Assembly: GCF_024734385.1 (NCBI RefSeq)
Contig: NZ_JANHAP010000007.1
Span: forward strand, 1 to 64,000
Length of the DNA stretch: 64,000 nucleotides
Source: Dasania sp. GY-MA-18
GTDB lineage: Bacteria > Pseudomonadota > Gammaproteobacteria > Pseudomonadales > Dasaniaceae
Direction: 5' to 3'
The notes below the pieces were generated by a model that was given only the letters and a program-made list of their open reading frames with translations, made no database searches and was not told where the DNA came from. A program made the position numbers and the translations under genes. Numbering within the stretch: the first letter of the stretch is position 1; every line of letters begins with the position of its first letter. Below, piece by piece: positions 9,196 to 18,573 of this stretch.

Positions 9196-9370
9196 ACTCT
9201 ATTCCTTGTAATGGCGTATTACTGATTAGCATTATTAATAAGTGCCAAGGCCTATGAGTTAGCGGCGGCCTAGAGCAGCCGCCAAATTATGATCAATTAG
9301 TGCCAATAAGTGTATCTGTTTTTTCAGAAAAAACGAGGACTTATACTGTGTTTGTGAAGTGAATCCAAGC

Positions 9371-10255
9371 TTAGCTGGTTTTGCGTTTGCCGCTGAGTCG
9401 CATCCAGCCTTGCTGGTTAACAGAGGGCTGCATGTTGAACCACTGTTGGTAGTGTTGGCTGAGGTCTTCGGCCTGTATATCTAAAAGGCCGGACAGGACG
9501 ATATCGCCACCGGCCAAGCAGTGTTGGCTCAGGGTTTCGGCGAGCTCGGTGAGGGGGCCGGCTAAAATATTGGCCAATACAATATCCGCTTTGATACCGG
9601 GGGTATCTTCGGGTAAGTAAGTGCTTATTCGCTTGGGTTTGATATTGTTGTTTTGGGCGTTGTCCAAGGTGGCGATTAGCGCTTGTGGGTCGTTGTCTAC
9701 GGCGATGACTTGCTTGGCGCCCAGTAACAGCGCCGCTATACCTAAGATGCCTGAGCCGCAGCCATAGTCTATGACCACTTTGTCTTTAAGCTCGGCGCTA
9801 TCCAGCCACTCTAAACACAGAGCGGTGGTGGGGTGGGTGCCGGTGCCAAAAGCCAGGCCTGGGTCTAGCATCAGGTTGGTGGCGTCGGGTTCGGGGGGCT
9901 CTTGCCAGCTGGGGCATATCCACAAATTTTGGCCAAAGCGCATGGGGTGGTAGTTGTCCATCCAGGCGCGCTCCCAGTCTTTGTCTTCTAAGATTTCCCA
10001 GCGATAAGCGGGCAGTGAGCTTCCTAAGGTGGCGGTGGCGACCAAGGTGGCTTGGGTGGTGTCGGTATCGGCGGTAAACAGGCCGGTGACTTTGATGTTG
10101 TCCCAAAGCGGGGTTTCACCCACGCCGGGTTCGAGTATGGGTTGGTCGGCATCGTCTTCCATGGTTACGGAGGCGGCGCCGGCAGCCAGTAGGGCATCTT
10201 CGATGGCTTCGGCTTGTGAGCGTTGGCATTGTACGCGAATTTGTAACCAGGACAT
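9371..10255 (-). CDS. prmA: Ribosomal protein L11 methyltransferase
   Basis: 294-residue SAM-dependent enzyme that trimethylates ribosomal protein L11. The N-terminal substrate-recognition domain begins MSWLQIRVQCQ. The Rossmann domain has the PrmA signatures DPGLAFGTGTHPTT and VIDYGCGSGILGIAAL, plus NILAGPL as the active-site loop. Length matches the family. It lies downstream of accBC behind a terminator, an order common in this group. Confidence 0.96.
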   Translation of the reverse strand: MSWLQIRVQCQRSQAEAIEDALLAAGAASVTMEDDADQPILEPGVGETPLWDNIKVTGLFTADTDTTQATLVATATLGSSLPAYRWEILEDKDWERAWMDNYHPMRFGQNLWICPSWQEPPEPDATNLMLDPGLAFGTGTHPTTALCLEWLDSAELKDKVVIDYGCGSGILGIAALLLGAKQVIAVDNDPQALIATLDNAQNNNIKPKRISTYLPEDTPGIKADIVLANILAGPLTELAETLSQHCLAGGDIVLSGLLDIQAEDLSQHYQQWFNMQPSVNQQGWMRLSGKRKTS

Positions 10256-10330
10256 GTGGGTTCCTTAATGTGGTGATTTCGCCACTTTTTCGCATCCAAG
10301 CGAGCGTGGCCTAGCGTTCATCCTGAGCAT

Positions 10331-10358
10331 AAAAAAACGCCTCAAAGGAGGCGTTTTT
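10331..10358 (-). terminator. Intrinsic terminator after accC
   Basis: A perfect 7-bp stem ACGCCTC/GAGGCGT (10337-10343 with 10348-10354) has a 4-base loop, with A runs on the left and T on the right. It can work on the minus strand after accC and stop transcription before prmA. Confidence 0.85.
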
Positions 10359-10377
10359 AAAAAAGAGCGCTGGGGGA

Positions 10378-11721
10378 TTAGAGTCCCAGTTTCTTTTCTA
10401 AATAGTGGATATTAACACCACCTTTCATAAAGGCCGAGTCCCGCACTAAATCTTGTTGCAGGGCAATGTTGGTGCGTATGCCTTCAATCACCATTTCGTC
10501 CAGCGCACTGCGCATGCGAGCAAGAGCGGCCTCCCTATCTTCACCCCAGGTAATCACCTTGGCGATCATAGAGTCATAGGTGGGGGGCACGGTATAGCCG
10601 GAGTACAAGTGTGAGTCTACTCTTACGCCTAAACCGCCGGGGGGGTGATACATGGTGACGGTGCCGGGGCAGGGCATAAAGGTTTTTGGATCCTCAGCAT
10701 TGATGCGGCATTCAAAGGAGTGGCCGCGTAGCGGTACATCTTCCTGCTTAATCGCTAAGGGGATGCCTGCGCAGACTTTGATTTGCTCTTTGATTAGGTC
10801 TATGCCGGTAATCATTTCTGATACGGGGTGCTCAACCTGTATACGGGTGTTCATTTCTATAAAGTAGAAATTGCCGTCTTCGTATAAGAACTCGAAGGTG
10901 CCTGCGCCGCGGTATTTAATGTCGTTACAGGCTTTGATACAGGCCGCATAGGTGGCTTGTCTGGCCTCTTCATTAATGTCGGGGGCGGGGGCTTCTTCCA
11001 GTACTTTTTGGTGGCGGCGCTGTAAAGAGCAGTCGCGATCATATAAATGTATGGCATTGCCTTGGCCGTCGGAGAGTATTTGTATCTCTACGTGGCGTGG
11101 GTTTTGTAAAAACTTCTCCATGTAAACCGTGGCATCGCCAAAGGCAGCGCCGGCTTCTGAGCGGGTTACGTGTATGGAGTTCATTAAAGCAGCTTCGGTG
11201 TGCACTACTCGCATGCCGCGGCCACCGCCACCGGCGGCGGCTTTAATGATAATGGGGTAGCCGATGTCACGAGCTATGGCCATACAGCGCTCGGTGTCGT
11301 CCTCGGGTAGAGGGCCGTTAGAGCCTGGCACGGTGGGTACACCGGCTTTTTGCATGGCTTCAATGGCGGCAACTTTATCCCCCATTATGCGTATGACATC
11401 GGGGTCTGGGCCAATAAAAGTGAAGCCACTTTTTTGAACTTGTTCGGCAAAATCAGCATTTTCAGCTAAGAAACCGTAGCCGGGGTGTATGGCGCTGGCA
11501 TCGGTCACTTCGGCGGCGCTGATAATGGCCGGTATGTTTAGGTAGCTTTGTGATGAGGGGGCTGGCCCTATGCACACAGACTCGTCGGCTAAGCGTACGT
11601 GCTTTAAGTCTTTGTCGGCTTGCGAGTGTACGGCTACGGTTTTAATGCCCATTTCTTTACAGGCGCGCAATATACGTAGCGCTATTTCGCCGCGGTTGGC
11701 GATAACTATTTTTTCAAACAT
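10378..11721 (-). CDS. accC: Biotin carboxylase subunit of acetyl-CoA carboxylase
   Basis: 447-residue ATP-grasp enzyme that carboxylates biotin on AccB, the first half-reaction of malonyl-CoA formation. It begins [17 protein letters not shown]. The glycine-rich ATP loop [14 protein letters not shown], the catalytic region [14 protein letters not shown] and RINAEDP are all present. It is cotranscribed with accB, whose stop lies 53 bases upstream. Confidence 0.98.
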   Translation of the reverse strand: MFEKIVIANRGEIALRILRACKEMGIKTVAVHSQADKDLKHVRLADESVCIGPAPSSQSYLNIPAIISAAEVTDASAIHPGYGFLAENADFAEQVQKSGFTFIGPDPDVIRIMGDKVAAIEAMQKAGVPTVPGSNGPLPEDDTERCMAIARDIGYPIIIKAAAGGGGRGMRVVHTEAALMNSIHVTRSEAGAAFGDATVYMEKFLQNPRHVEIQILSDGQGNAIHLYDRDCSLQRRHQKVLEEAPAPDINEEARQATYAACIKACNDIKYRGAGTFEFLYEDGNFYFIEMNTRIQVEHPVSEMITGIDLIKEQIKVCAGIPLAIKQEDVPLRGHSFECRINAEDPKTFMPCPGTVTMYHPPGGLGVRVDSHLYSGYTVPPTYDSMIAKVITWGEDREAALARMRSALDEMVIEGIRTNIALQQDLVRDSAFMKGGVNIHYLEKKLGL

Positions 11722-11774
11722 GGGGTGTACCTATTAGGAGTACCTATTAATTGAAGTAGTTGCATCAGCTGGGG

Positions 11775-12236
11775 TTACACAATGGTGACCAAGGGTTGGT
11801 CAAACTCAACGGGCTGACCGTCTTCAACTAATATGGCTTCAATAACACCGGCTTTATCGGCTTCGATTTGGTTCATCATTTTCATAGCTTCTACTATGCA
11901 GATAACATCGCCGACTTTTACAGACTTGCCTACTTCTACAAAGTTTGGTGAGCCAGGTGAGGGGGCGGCATAAAAGGTGCCTACCATGGGTGACTTCACT
12001 AAGTGGCCAGCGGGGGCTGGTGCGGCTTCTGCGGCGGCTGGCTCAGCAACTGGCGCGGCGGCAGCAACTGGGGCTGGCGCGGGGGCCTGCATGGGGGCGT
12101 GCGCATAAGCTATAGGGGCAGATGCGGCGCCATTACGGCTGATGCGCACAGACTCTTCGCCTTCTTTTATTTCAATCTCATCGATATTAGATTCTTCTAG
12201 TAATTCGATTAGCTTTTTAACTTTGCGTATATCCAT
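11775..12236 (-). CDS. accB: Biotin carboxyl carrier protein of acetyl-CoA carboxylase
   Basis: 153 residues: an N-terminal helix ([20 protein letters not shown]), an Ala/Pro-rich flexible linker at about residues 35-75, then the biotinyl domain with the biotinylated lysine in [15 protein letters not shown]. It carries the carboxyl group between AccC and AccAD. First gene of accBC; aroQ lies just upstream, the usual aroQ-accB-accC order. Confidence 0.97.
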   Translation of the reverse strand: MDIRKVKKLIELLEESNIDEIEIKEGEESVRISRNGAASAPIAYAHAPMQAPAPAPVAAAAPVAEPAAAEAAPAPAGHLVKSPMVGTFYAAPSPGSPNFVEVGKSVKVGDVICIVEAMKMMNQIEADKAGVIEAILVEDGQPVEFDQPLVTIV

Positions 12237-12289
12237 GATGATTCTCTATTAGCTGTATGGTGAGTGAGGGGATTCAAGGGCGGTGAGCG

Positions 12290-12724
12290 TTACAGCTTGC
12301 TCAGCGCCGCTTGAAAGGCCAGTAAATAGCCTTGTGTGCCCAGGCCGCAAATCACGCCCTCGGCTATATCTGAAAAATACGAGTGATGCCTAAAGGCCTC
12401 GCGGGTATAAATGTTAGAGATATGAACTTCAATAAACGGGATTTGCACGCCCAGCAAAGCGTCACGCAGGGCTACGCTGGTGTGGGTGAATGCGCCGGGG
12501 TTAAAGATGATGAAGTTTATCCCTTCCTGTTTGGCGGAGTGTATGCGTTCTATTAGTTCATACTCGGCATTGCTCTGCATGGCCAGCAGGTGGTGGCCAC
12601 TGCTTAGGGCTGCGTCGGTGAGCTCGCGGTTAATATCCTCAAGGGTGGCGGAGCCATAAACTTCAGGCTCGCGGCTGCCTAGCAGGTTGAGGTTGGGGCC
12701 ATGTAAAACTAATAGTGATGCCAT
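12290..12724 (-). CDS. aroQ: 3-dehydroquinate dehydratase, type II
   Basis: 144 residues from ATG 12724 ([20 protein letters not shown]), the family length. An in-frame ATG 44 codons upstream gives an extension without similarity to the family. Catalytic features are [12 protein letters not shown] with the active-site Tyr, [17 protein letters not shown], and [18 protein letters not shown] with the catalytic His. The enzyme dehydrates 3-dehydroquinate in the shikimate pathway. It is upstream of accB by 53 bases and probably cotranscribed. Confidence 0.95.
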   Translation of the reverse strand: MASLLVLHGPNLNLLGSREPEVYGSATLEDINRELTDAALSSGHHLLAMQSNAEYELIERIHSAKQEGINFIIFNPGAFTHTSVALRDALLGVQIPFIEVHISNIYTREAFRHHSYFSDIAEGVICGLGTQGYLLAFQAALSKL

Positions 12725-13078
12725 AGTACTCTCGGTATTTTCTCTGTGCCTGGCAAAAGGGCTGTAGCCGTTTATTTTGCTGGGCGGGCTTAAAATTAAG
12801 GGGTGCTTAAATTTAAGGCAGTGGGGATTCTGCCTTAAAAAAATAATGTAGTCCAATATTTGTTAACTTCAATGCATTTAGCGACAAATTTGCAGATTTT
12901 AACTGCAAGATCGACTATTTTTGGCCTTTTGGCCTTATTTTTTTTGGGCACGTTCGCGGCAAATGCCGCCACTTTTGCGGGCCGTTACTGGGACTTAAGC
13001 TTTTTTCGAGGAGTTTGCGGCTAATATCCATAAACGTGATGCTAACTTGCGGTATCTTTAGGTTTTTCTGTTGTGTGC
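12725..13078. other. Gap between aroQ and dsbD
   Basis: About 350 bases with no supported gene. It must hold the aroQ-accBC promoter on the minus strand. A GGCCTTTTGGCC hairpin followed by a T run (about 12921-12950) looks like a plus-strand terminator, but no plus-strand gene precedes it. I could not assign a convincing promoter. Confidence 0.4.
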
Positions 13079-14806
13079 CTAGTTTTGCTGGCTGTACAGG
13101 CTGATTTGTTCCAATAATAGCGACTTGCTTAAGATCTGCGGCAGGATGATTGCCCGGCTATTAGCGCTGGGTGGGTATAGCAGGTACAGCGGAATACCAG
13201 TACGGCCATGTTCTTTTAGTAAGGCGCTGATGGCAGGGTCGTGATTGGTCCAGTCGCCCTTGAGGTAGTTCACATTATTGGCCTTAAAACTGGCTTTAAC
13301 TTCCTCGGTGCTTAAGGTGATTTTCTCGTTGGCTAGGCAGGTAATGCACCAGTCGGCAGTAAGGTTAACGAAAATGAGCTGCTGTTGTTGGCGTAGCTGG
13401 CTGAGTAATTCGGGGCTATAGGCTTGCCACTCTTGTTCGTTAGTTTGTTCGCTGCTGGGGCTAAGCATAGGGCTGCCTATTAGCCATACTGCAGCGGCCA
13501 GACAGCTTAGGCTGAGTAGCTTACGCAGCCAATGTTGTTGCCACAGCCATAGCGCCAAAGCGATAAGCAGGCAGCCGATTAATACCAGCAGCATACCGGT
13601 CACGCCGGTTTGTTTGCCTATTACCCAGCACAGCCAAAGCGTGGTGGCGTATAGCGGGAAGGCTAAAAACTGCTTTAGCTGCTCCATCCAAGGGCCGGGC
13701 TTGGGGAGCTTGTTTAGCAGCTTGGGGCTGTGGGCCATGATTAACACCGGCAGTGCCATGCCTAAGCCTAATGCGGCAAAAACCAGCAAGGCGGTTAGCG
13801 CATCCTGAGTGATGGCATAGCCCAGTGCGGTACCCATAAAAGGCGCGGTGCAGGGACTGGCGACTACGGTGGCTAATACGCCGGAAAAAAAGCTGCCGCT
13901 ATAGCCCTGTTTAGCGGCGAGCTGGCTACCTGCCCCCATCCAGCTTTGACCTAGCTCTATAGCCCCTGACAGGCTTAAGCCCATCACAAAAAATAAGTAG
14001 GCCAAGGCGGCAACAAACCAAGGGCTTTGCAATTGAAAGCCCCAGCCTACCGCTTCGCCTGCCGCTTGCAGGCTAATTAAGGTGGCGGCCACGGCTACAA
14101 AGCTGACAATGACACCAGCGCTGTAGCTGAGGCCGTGCAAGGAATGATTGTGCTCTTTATCTTTGGTAAAGCTGAGTATTTTTAAGCTGAGTACCGGAAA
14201 AACGCAGGGCATTAAATTTAAAATGGCGCCGCCCAGCATGGCGAATAGGATGGCGTAGAGTAAAGAGATATGGCTGCTTTCATTACCCTTGCTGGCTGCA
14301 GACGGGGGGATCGCCGCGCTGTTGCTTAAAGGGTTTTGTTGCGTAATTAGGGTTTCGTCTATGCTTTGCTGATCGGCATTAATGGTAAAGATTTGTTTGC
14401 GCGGGGGGTAGCATAGGCCGGCGTCGGCGCAGCCCTGGCTGGTGACGGTGAGTTGGTAGTTACCAGTTTTGGGTATATCGGTGAGGGTGACGGCGCTGCT
14501 ATGGTAGTACACCTCTACATCACCAAAAAATTCATCAGTTTTAGCCAGTCCCGGCTCTATGTCGGCGCTAATGGCTAGGGCTTGGCCCTGGTCTGTTAAG
14601 TCGAATTTAAAGCTGTGTTTATAAAGGTAATACTTCGGGGCGATTTGCCATTGCAGTTGCAGGCTGTGGTCTTGATTAAAAAAACCGCTGAGTTGATAGG
14701 CTTGCTCTACGGGCAAAAAGGTTTCGGCTTCATCGAATTGGCTAAAACTCTGAGTGATTAAGCCCAAAGTACTAAAGCTAAGCGCAAAGAAAAGTTTAAA
14801 AAGCAT
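13079..14806 (-). CDS. dsbD: Thiol:disulfide interchange protein DsbD
   Basis: 575 residues. A signal peptide (1-22) leads to a periplasmic N-terminal domain with GCADAGLCYPP, the redox Cys pair. Eight hydrophobic segments between about residues 185 and 440 follow, with LNLMPCVFPVLSLK and ATVVASPCTAPFMG carrying the transmembrane cysteines. The C-terminal thioredoxin-like domain has ADWCITCLANEK. It passes electrons from cytoplasmic thioredoxin to periplasmic DsbC, DsbG and cytochrome c maturation proteins. It is divergent from the plus-strand operon at 14912. Confidence 0.95.
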   Translation of the reverse strand: MLFKLFFALSFSTLGLITQSFSQFDEAETFLPVEQAYQLSGFFNQDHSLQLQWQIAPKYYLYKHSFKFDLTDQGQALAISADIEPGLAKTDEFFGDVEVYYHSSAVTLTDIPKTGNYQLTVTSQGCADAGLCYPPRKQIFTINADQQSIDETLITQQNPLSNSAAIPPSAASKGNESSHISLLYAILFAMLGGAILNLMPCVFPVLSLKILSFTKDKEHNHSLHGLSYSAGVIVSFVAVAATLISLQAAGEAVGWGFQLQSPWFVAALAYLFFVMGLSLSGAIELGQSWMGAGSQLAAKQGYSGSFFSGVLATVVASPCTAPFMGTALGYAITQDALTALLVFAALGLGMALPVLIMAHSPKLLNKLPKPGPWMEQLKQFLAFPLYATTLWLCWVIGKQTGVTGMLLVLIGCLLIALALWLWQQHWLRKLLSLSCLAAAVWLIGSPMLSPSSEQTNEQEWQAYSPELLSQLRQQQQLIFVNLTADWCITCLANEKITLSTEEVKASFKANNVNYLKGDWTNHDPAISALLKEHGRTGIPLYLLYPPSANSRAIILPQILSKSLLLEQISLYSQQN

Positions 14807-14911
14807 GAAACACCCGCTGTGCTGATTTATGATAAGGGCTTATGTTTTTAGGCAATAAGCGCTATCCATTGAAGGTTTATTGTATAGCAATTTCAACTGA
14901 GGCAGGCTATC

Positions 14912-15643
14912 GTGCTCAAAGTTTCATCTAGGCTGGTCAAAAACAGTGCGCTAGTCGTACTTATGCTTGTGCAGCTGATGATGTTTACGGCCAGCCCGGT
15001 TTGGGCGGCAGGCGATACATTTACGCCGCAGCAGGCAGAGCCAGCATTGGCCGAAGCTGAGCTGCGGCGGCTACACTATTATTTATTACAGGGGCAGCAA
15101 GCTCTTGCCGATCAGCGGCTATTATGGCCAAAGGGTGATAATGCCTACGAGTGGTTTCAGCAGGCGCTAAGCATAGATGGTCGGCAGCCTGAGGCGCATG
15201 CCGGCATGCGCCAAATTGGCCAGGCTTATTTGGCGTTGGCGCAACAGGCCTATAATGCAGGTCATAGGGCTGAGGCGGAGTTAATGTTGCAGCGCGGCCA
15301 GTATGTATCGCTGTCACCAGCGCAAGCCGCGGCATTGAGCCAGCGTTACCCGGCACCGGCAGTAGCGGCTAATGAGTTTGCTTTACCGCTGGCTGATTTA
15401 TCCCAAAAAAATGAGCGCGTGATAGAGCAGCTGGGGCAATTGGCGCTGCGCGCCAAAGCCCTGCCTTCGCGGTTATTAATAGTGGCTAGGTCCGATAGAG
15501 AAGGGCGCTGGATATACAAGCAGATGCGCGATTCGGTGGCGGGTTACCGGCTGCGGGGTAATATTAAACTGGGGCGTGTGCCTAAAATCGTGTTTATCGA
15601 TATGCCGGGCTCAGCCGTGCCTGAGCAGGCCAGCGATAGTTAA
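14912..15643 (+). CDS. Predicted secreted protein with TPR-like helical repeats, 243 aa
   Basis: The start is GTG at 14912. The N-terminal hydrophobic segment ends in a signal-peptidase-like site (SPVWAAGD, about residue 33). Residues about 45-150 are Ala/Gln-rich helices reminiscent of tetratricopeptide repeats (YEWFQQALSIDGRQPEAHAGM). The C terminus (about 180-240) has a beta-rich RLLIVARSDREGRWIYKQM segment. Product probably periplasmic; I do not recognise the family. It is first of four closely spaced plus-strand genes, and the next starts 15 bases after its stop. Confidence 0.7.
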   Translation: MLKVSSRLVKNSALVVLMLVQLMMFTASPVWAAGDTFTPQQAEPALAEAELRRLHYYLLQGQQALADQRLLWPKGDNAYEWFQQALSIDGRQPEAHAGMRQIGQAYLALAQQAYNAGHRAEAELMLQRGQYVSLSPAQAAALSQRYPAPAVAANEFALPLADLSQKNERVIEQLGQLALRAKALPSRLLIVARSDREGRWIYKQMRDSVAGYRLRGNIKLGRVPKIVFIDMPGSAVPEQASDS

Positions 15644-15658
15644 AGCAAGGAGCGTGAT

Positions 15659-16111
15659 GTGCGAATAATAGTGACTTGCCTGCTGCTAATGATGGCAGGC
15701 TGGGTACAGGCAGAGTTAAAGATAGAGCAGGCTTATGTGCGCGGCTTGCCACCCGGCCAGCCTAACACTGCGGCTTTTATGAGCTTAAACAATACCGGCT
15801 CCCAGCCGCTAACACTAACAGCGATTAGCTCGCCAGCAGCGCAGAGCGTAGAGTTGCACACCAGCCGCCAGCATGGCGACATGGTGCATATGGAAAAACT
15901 GGATAGCTTACAAATAGCTGCCGCAGAGACAGTGGTGCTGCAGCCTGGTGGTCATCACTTAATGCTATTGGGTTTACATCAGCCACTGGCTGAGGGTGAC
16001 AGCGTTATATTGCAGTTTAGTTTTAGCGATGGCTCGCAAACTAGCGCTAAACTAGCAGTACGCAGTGTATTAAATGAGCCGGCAGCACAACAGCATCAGC
16101 ATCACCATTAA
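15659..16111 (+). CDS. Periplasmic copper chaperone, PCuAC family
   Basis: 150 residues, GTG start preceded by AAGGAG about 7 bases upstream. A signal peptide (about 1-18) is followed by a beta-sandwich carrying the Cu(I)-binding pattern ELHTSRQHGDMVHM ... PGGHHLMLLGL (H/M spaced as in the H-x10-M-x21-H-x-M motif). The C terminus is His-rich (QQHQHHH), a likely extra metal site. Family members deliver copper to cytochrome oxidase CuA. It lies in a putative envelope operon. Confidence 0.9.
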   Translation: MRIIVTCLLLMMAGWVQAELKIEQAYVRGLPPGQPNTAAFMSLNNTGSQPLTLTAISSPAAQSVELHTSRQHGDMVHMEKLDSLQIAAAETVVLQPGGHHLMLLGLHQPLAEGDSVILQFSFSDGSQTSAKLAVRSVLNEPAAQQHQHHH

Positions 16112-16124
16112 GTTAGGGTAAATT

Positions 16125-17147
16125 ATGAATTGGCAGGGTGTTAAAGAGTCTTTACAGAGACAAAAAGAACGAGCGCTAGAAGCTACTGGTGAAGGCCTGT
16201 TACGTTTTGCGCCGCTATTGCTGGCGGTCTATCTGCTGGCGGCAATAGTAGTGGGCTTTTTTTGGTCATCAGAACCAGAGCGTTTGCCTGAGCAGGGGGC
16301 GAGTAATGCCGTGGTAGGCACCGCCACCACCGAAAGTTTAATTTATGTCGCCGACACCTTGCTATCTAAACCCGGTGGTTTTATCTCCAATGACATACTG
16401 CCCCCCGGGGTGTGGCTGGATAATATCCCCAACTGGGAGTACGGGGTATTGATTCAAGTGCGCGATTTGGCCAAGGCCATGCGTGAAAGTTTTAGCCGTT
16501 CGCAAACGCAGTCTACCGAAAACACCTTTTTGGCCAAGGCTGAGCCCAGCTTAAACTTTTCCAGCAATAGTTGGGCGGTGCCAGCATCGGAGTCGGAATA
16601 TCGTAATGGCATTAAGCAGCTAGAAAAGTATTTGCGGAGTTTGCAAAGCACTAATCAGCCTTCGGCACAATTTTATGCCCGCGCCGATAATTTAAATTAT
16701 TGGCTGCAAACCGTAGAGTCGCGTTTGGGTAGCTTATCGCAGCGTTTAAGTGCCAGTGTAGGTAAGCGTCGTTTAAATACTGATTTGGCAGGCTCTACCG
16801 AGGCTAAGCAATCCACCTACAGCCCACATGAGATGGAGGTGAAAACCCCGTGGTTAAAAATTGATGATGTTTTTTATGAGGCGCGTGGTGCCAGCTGGGC
16901 ATTAATACACTTTTTAAAAGCGGTAGAGCGTGACTTTGCCGATGTGTTGGCCAAGAAAAATGCGCGGGTGAGTTTGCAACAAATTATACGCGAGCTGGAG
17001 AGCACACAAGAGCCCGTGTATAGTCCCATGATTTTAAATGGTAGTGGCTTTGGTGTGTTAGCTAATCACTCGCTGGTGATGGCTTCTTATATATCCCGCG
17101 CCAATGCTTCTATTATCGAGCTGCGTGAGTTATTAACCAAGGGTTAA
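16125..17147 (+). CDS. DUF2333 family membrane protein
   Basis: 340 residues with one N-terminal transmembrane segment (LLRFAPLLLAVYLLAAIVVG, about residues 25-45). The large periplasmic domain fits DUF2333 (WLDNIPNWEYGVLIQVRDLAKAMRESFSRSQ and a C-terminal ASYISRANASIIELRELL helix). Family members are common in Pseudomonas-related bacteria and have no established role. The gene starts 13 bases after the PCuAC stop, so it is probably cotranscribed. Confidence 0.8.
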   Translation: MNWQGVKESLQRQKERALEATGEGLLRFAPLLLAVYLLAAIVVGFFWSSEPERLPEQGASNAVVGTATTESLIYVADTLLSKPGGFISNDILPPGVWLDNIPNWEYGVLIQVRDLAKAMRESFSRSQTQSTENTFLAKAEPSLNFSSNSWAVPASESEYRNGIKQLEKYLRSLQSTNQPSAQFYARADNLNYWLQTVESRLGSLSQRLSASVGKRRLNTDLAGSTEAKQSTYSPHEMEVKTPWLKIDDVFYEARGASWALIHFLKAVERDFADVLAKKNARVSLQQIIRELESTQEPVYSPMILNGSGFGVLANHSLVMASYISRANASIIELRELLTKG

Positions 17148-17186
17148 TCGGCAAGCTTTAACTACGAAAAGATAAAAGGTATAACA

Positions 17187-17765
17187 ATGTTTTTAGTAAA
17201 AAAATTAATGGTATTGGCTGCAGCATTGGCAATGGCAGCCTGCGCTTATAGCCCGCAGCAAGTCATGATACAGCCCGAGCTAGATGTGGCTGACGATGTT
17301 TACGGCCAGGGCCGCATAGTGACGGTGCAGGCCGAGGATCAGCGTAGCAATAAGGCCATAGGCAGCCGTGGCGGTGCTTACCCAGATACGAGTTTAATTA
17401 CCCCAGCTAATGATATTAGTGAAGCCATGGTTAAGGCCACTAAAGCGGGTTTGCGCCAACAGGGTTTTTCGGTAGATTCAAACCAGCCGCCGGTAGCCAC
17501 ATTTAAAGTTATTGTGGATACGCTAAATTATGAAAACGATAAAGATACTGTTACCGCCAAGGTAAATTTGATGGCGGTGTTGCGTGTTGAAATTAACGTG
17601 GCAGAAAAAACACATAGCGGTGTTTATAAAAGCGCCATCAGCCAGCAGTTAGTGATTAAACCTACAGCTGGGACTAATGAAAAATTGATTAATAAAGTGT
17701 TGTCTCAAACTTTACAGCGCGCCTTGGCTGACCCTAAAGTGAAGGCGTTTTTGAGTAATAGTTAG
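17187..17765 (+). CDS. YajG-family outer-membrane lipoprotein
   Basis: 192 residues. The signal peptide ends in a lipobox (LAMAAC, Cys at about 19), so the product is probably a lipoprotein. The mature part has the YajG-like pattern: VTVQAEDQRSNKAIGSRGG, then KAGLRQQGFSV and a mixed alpha/beta C terminus. Function unknown; related proteins are linked to envelope homeostasis. It is last in the 14912-17765 gene run, and a repeat locus starts directly after its stop. Confidence 0.8.
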   Translation: MFLVKKLMVLAAALAMAACAYSPQQVMIQPELDVADDVYGQGRIVTVQAEDQRSNKAIGSRGGAYPDTSLITPANDISEAMVKATKAGLRQQGFSVDSNQPPVATFKVIVDTLNYENDKDTVTAKVNLMAVLRVEINVAEKTHSGVYKSAISQQLVIKPTAGTNEKLINKVLSQTLQRALADPKVKAFLSNS

Positions 17766-18470
17766 CAGTCGCTAGTTGTAAGTCTCTAGTCGCTAGGTTT
17801 TTTTGATATTTATTTTTTAAATCCGGCAATGGCGCAAGGTCATTGCCTGCGGCTGTAGAGAACACAGCTTTTAATATCTTAAATATTGGCACGACGTGAG
17901 AGGGCTGAGGCGGGTGTGCTCGCGGAATATAAGAGGGCTGGCCGAAGCAGCGGATGAGACAGCGCAGCGTTTTAAGGCTCAGTAGCGTATGAGGGCGTCC
18001 TTTTAGGTAAAGGGGGGAAGGGCCGGCCCATGTAGCGAGTGCGCCCGGCTCAGTCATCGTAGTAGTAATCTGTAATTGCAGCCCGAATTTGCCTTTCCCT
18101 AATCGAAAATTAAAAAGCGCATTGCTTTATTGTCAGGGTTAAGTGCTTTAAATACGGCAATGCCCCAAGGTCCTTGCTCCATGATGGCGGCCCTCCGGGC
18201 TGCCTTCGCTCGCTACTGAGCCCGCCCCTGCGGGGAAAGCCGGTCTCATCCGTTCACTCAGCGCTCATCTTTTATATTCCGCAAGCACCTTGGGGCATTG
18301 CCTGCGATCGTAGGGTGTCCAGCTTTTAATATTTTAAAATTTAGCACGATGTGAAAGGGGTGAGCTGGCCGTGGTAGCGGATGAGGGCGTCTTTTTAGGT
18401 AAGGGGGAGGGAGGGCCAGATCATGTAGCCAGAGCATCTGGCTCAGCCATCGGTGCCAGTAAGCCACACC
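17766..18470. repeat. Composite repeat locus 1 (three related palindromic modules)
   Basis: About 700 bases without a supported gene. It begins with CGCTAGT words like those beside the 1441 array. A module with GCGGATGAGACAGCGCAGCG and GGCTCAGTAGCG follows (about 17880-18057), then a 147-bp hairpin element (18156-18302), then a second partial copy of the first module (about 18320-18460). The same order is found at 62120-62620. The modules share GGAATATAA, CGGATGAGAC and GGCTCAGTAGCG and lie in opposite orientations. Proteins read from them are not credible. Confidence 0.85.
18156..18302. repeat. 147-bp inverted-repeat element, copy 1
   Basis: 22-bp ends (18156-18177 and 18281-18302) are complementary with one mismatch. 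The interior holds smaller hairpins such as GGCCCTCCGGGCTGC and CCCCTGCGGGG. No open frame of interest. Copy 2 is at 62401-62545. The size and palindromic shape recall ERIC-like non-coding elements. Confidence 0.9.
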
Positions 18471-18497
18471 TACAGCGGTAGATTTCTCAAGCAATAA

Positions 18498-18525
18498 AAA
18501 AGCCCTTACCTAAGTAAGAGCTTTA
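18498..18525 (-). terminator. Intrinsic terminator of tex
   Basis: 10-bp stem (18500-18509 with 18514-18523, one mismatch) with CTAA loop, followed on the minus strand by a T run. It is about 50 bases after the tex stop. Confidence 0.85.
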
Positions 18526-18573
18526 TCGGTATTAAGATGCCCAGCTTGTCGCTGCGATTTTTTAGCGCTTAGA

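Noticed and set aside
12914..12952. Small RNA gene ending in the GGCCTTTTGGCC/T-run terminator between aroQ and dsbD
   Set aside because: A plus-strand terminator-like hairpin is present, but I see no promoter or conserved structure upstream to support a small RNA.
17734..18494. Minus-strand frames of 78 and 107 codons in the repeat locus
   Set aside because: They lie within dispersed palindromic repeats, and a similar frame recurs in the copy at 62085-62318. Shared sequence here reflects the repeat, not a protein family.
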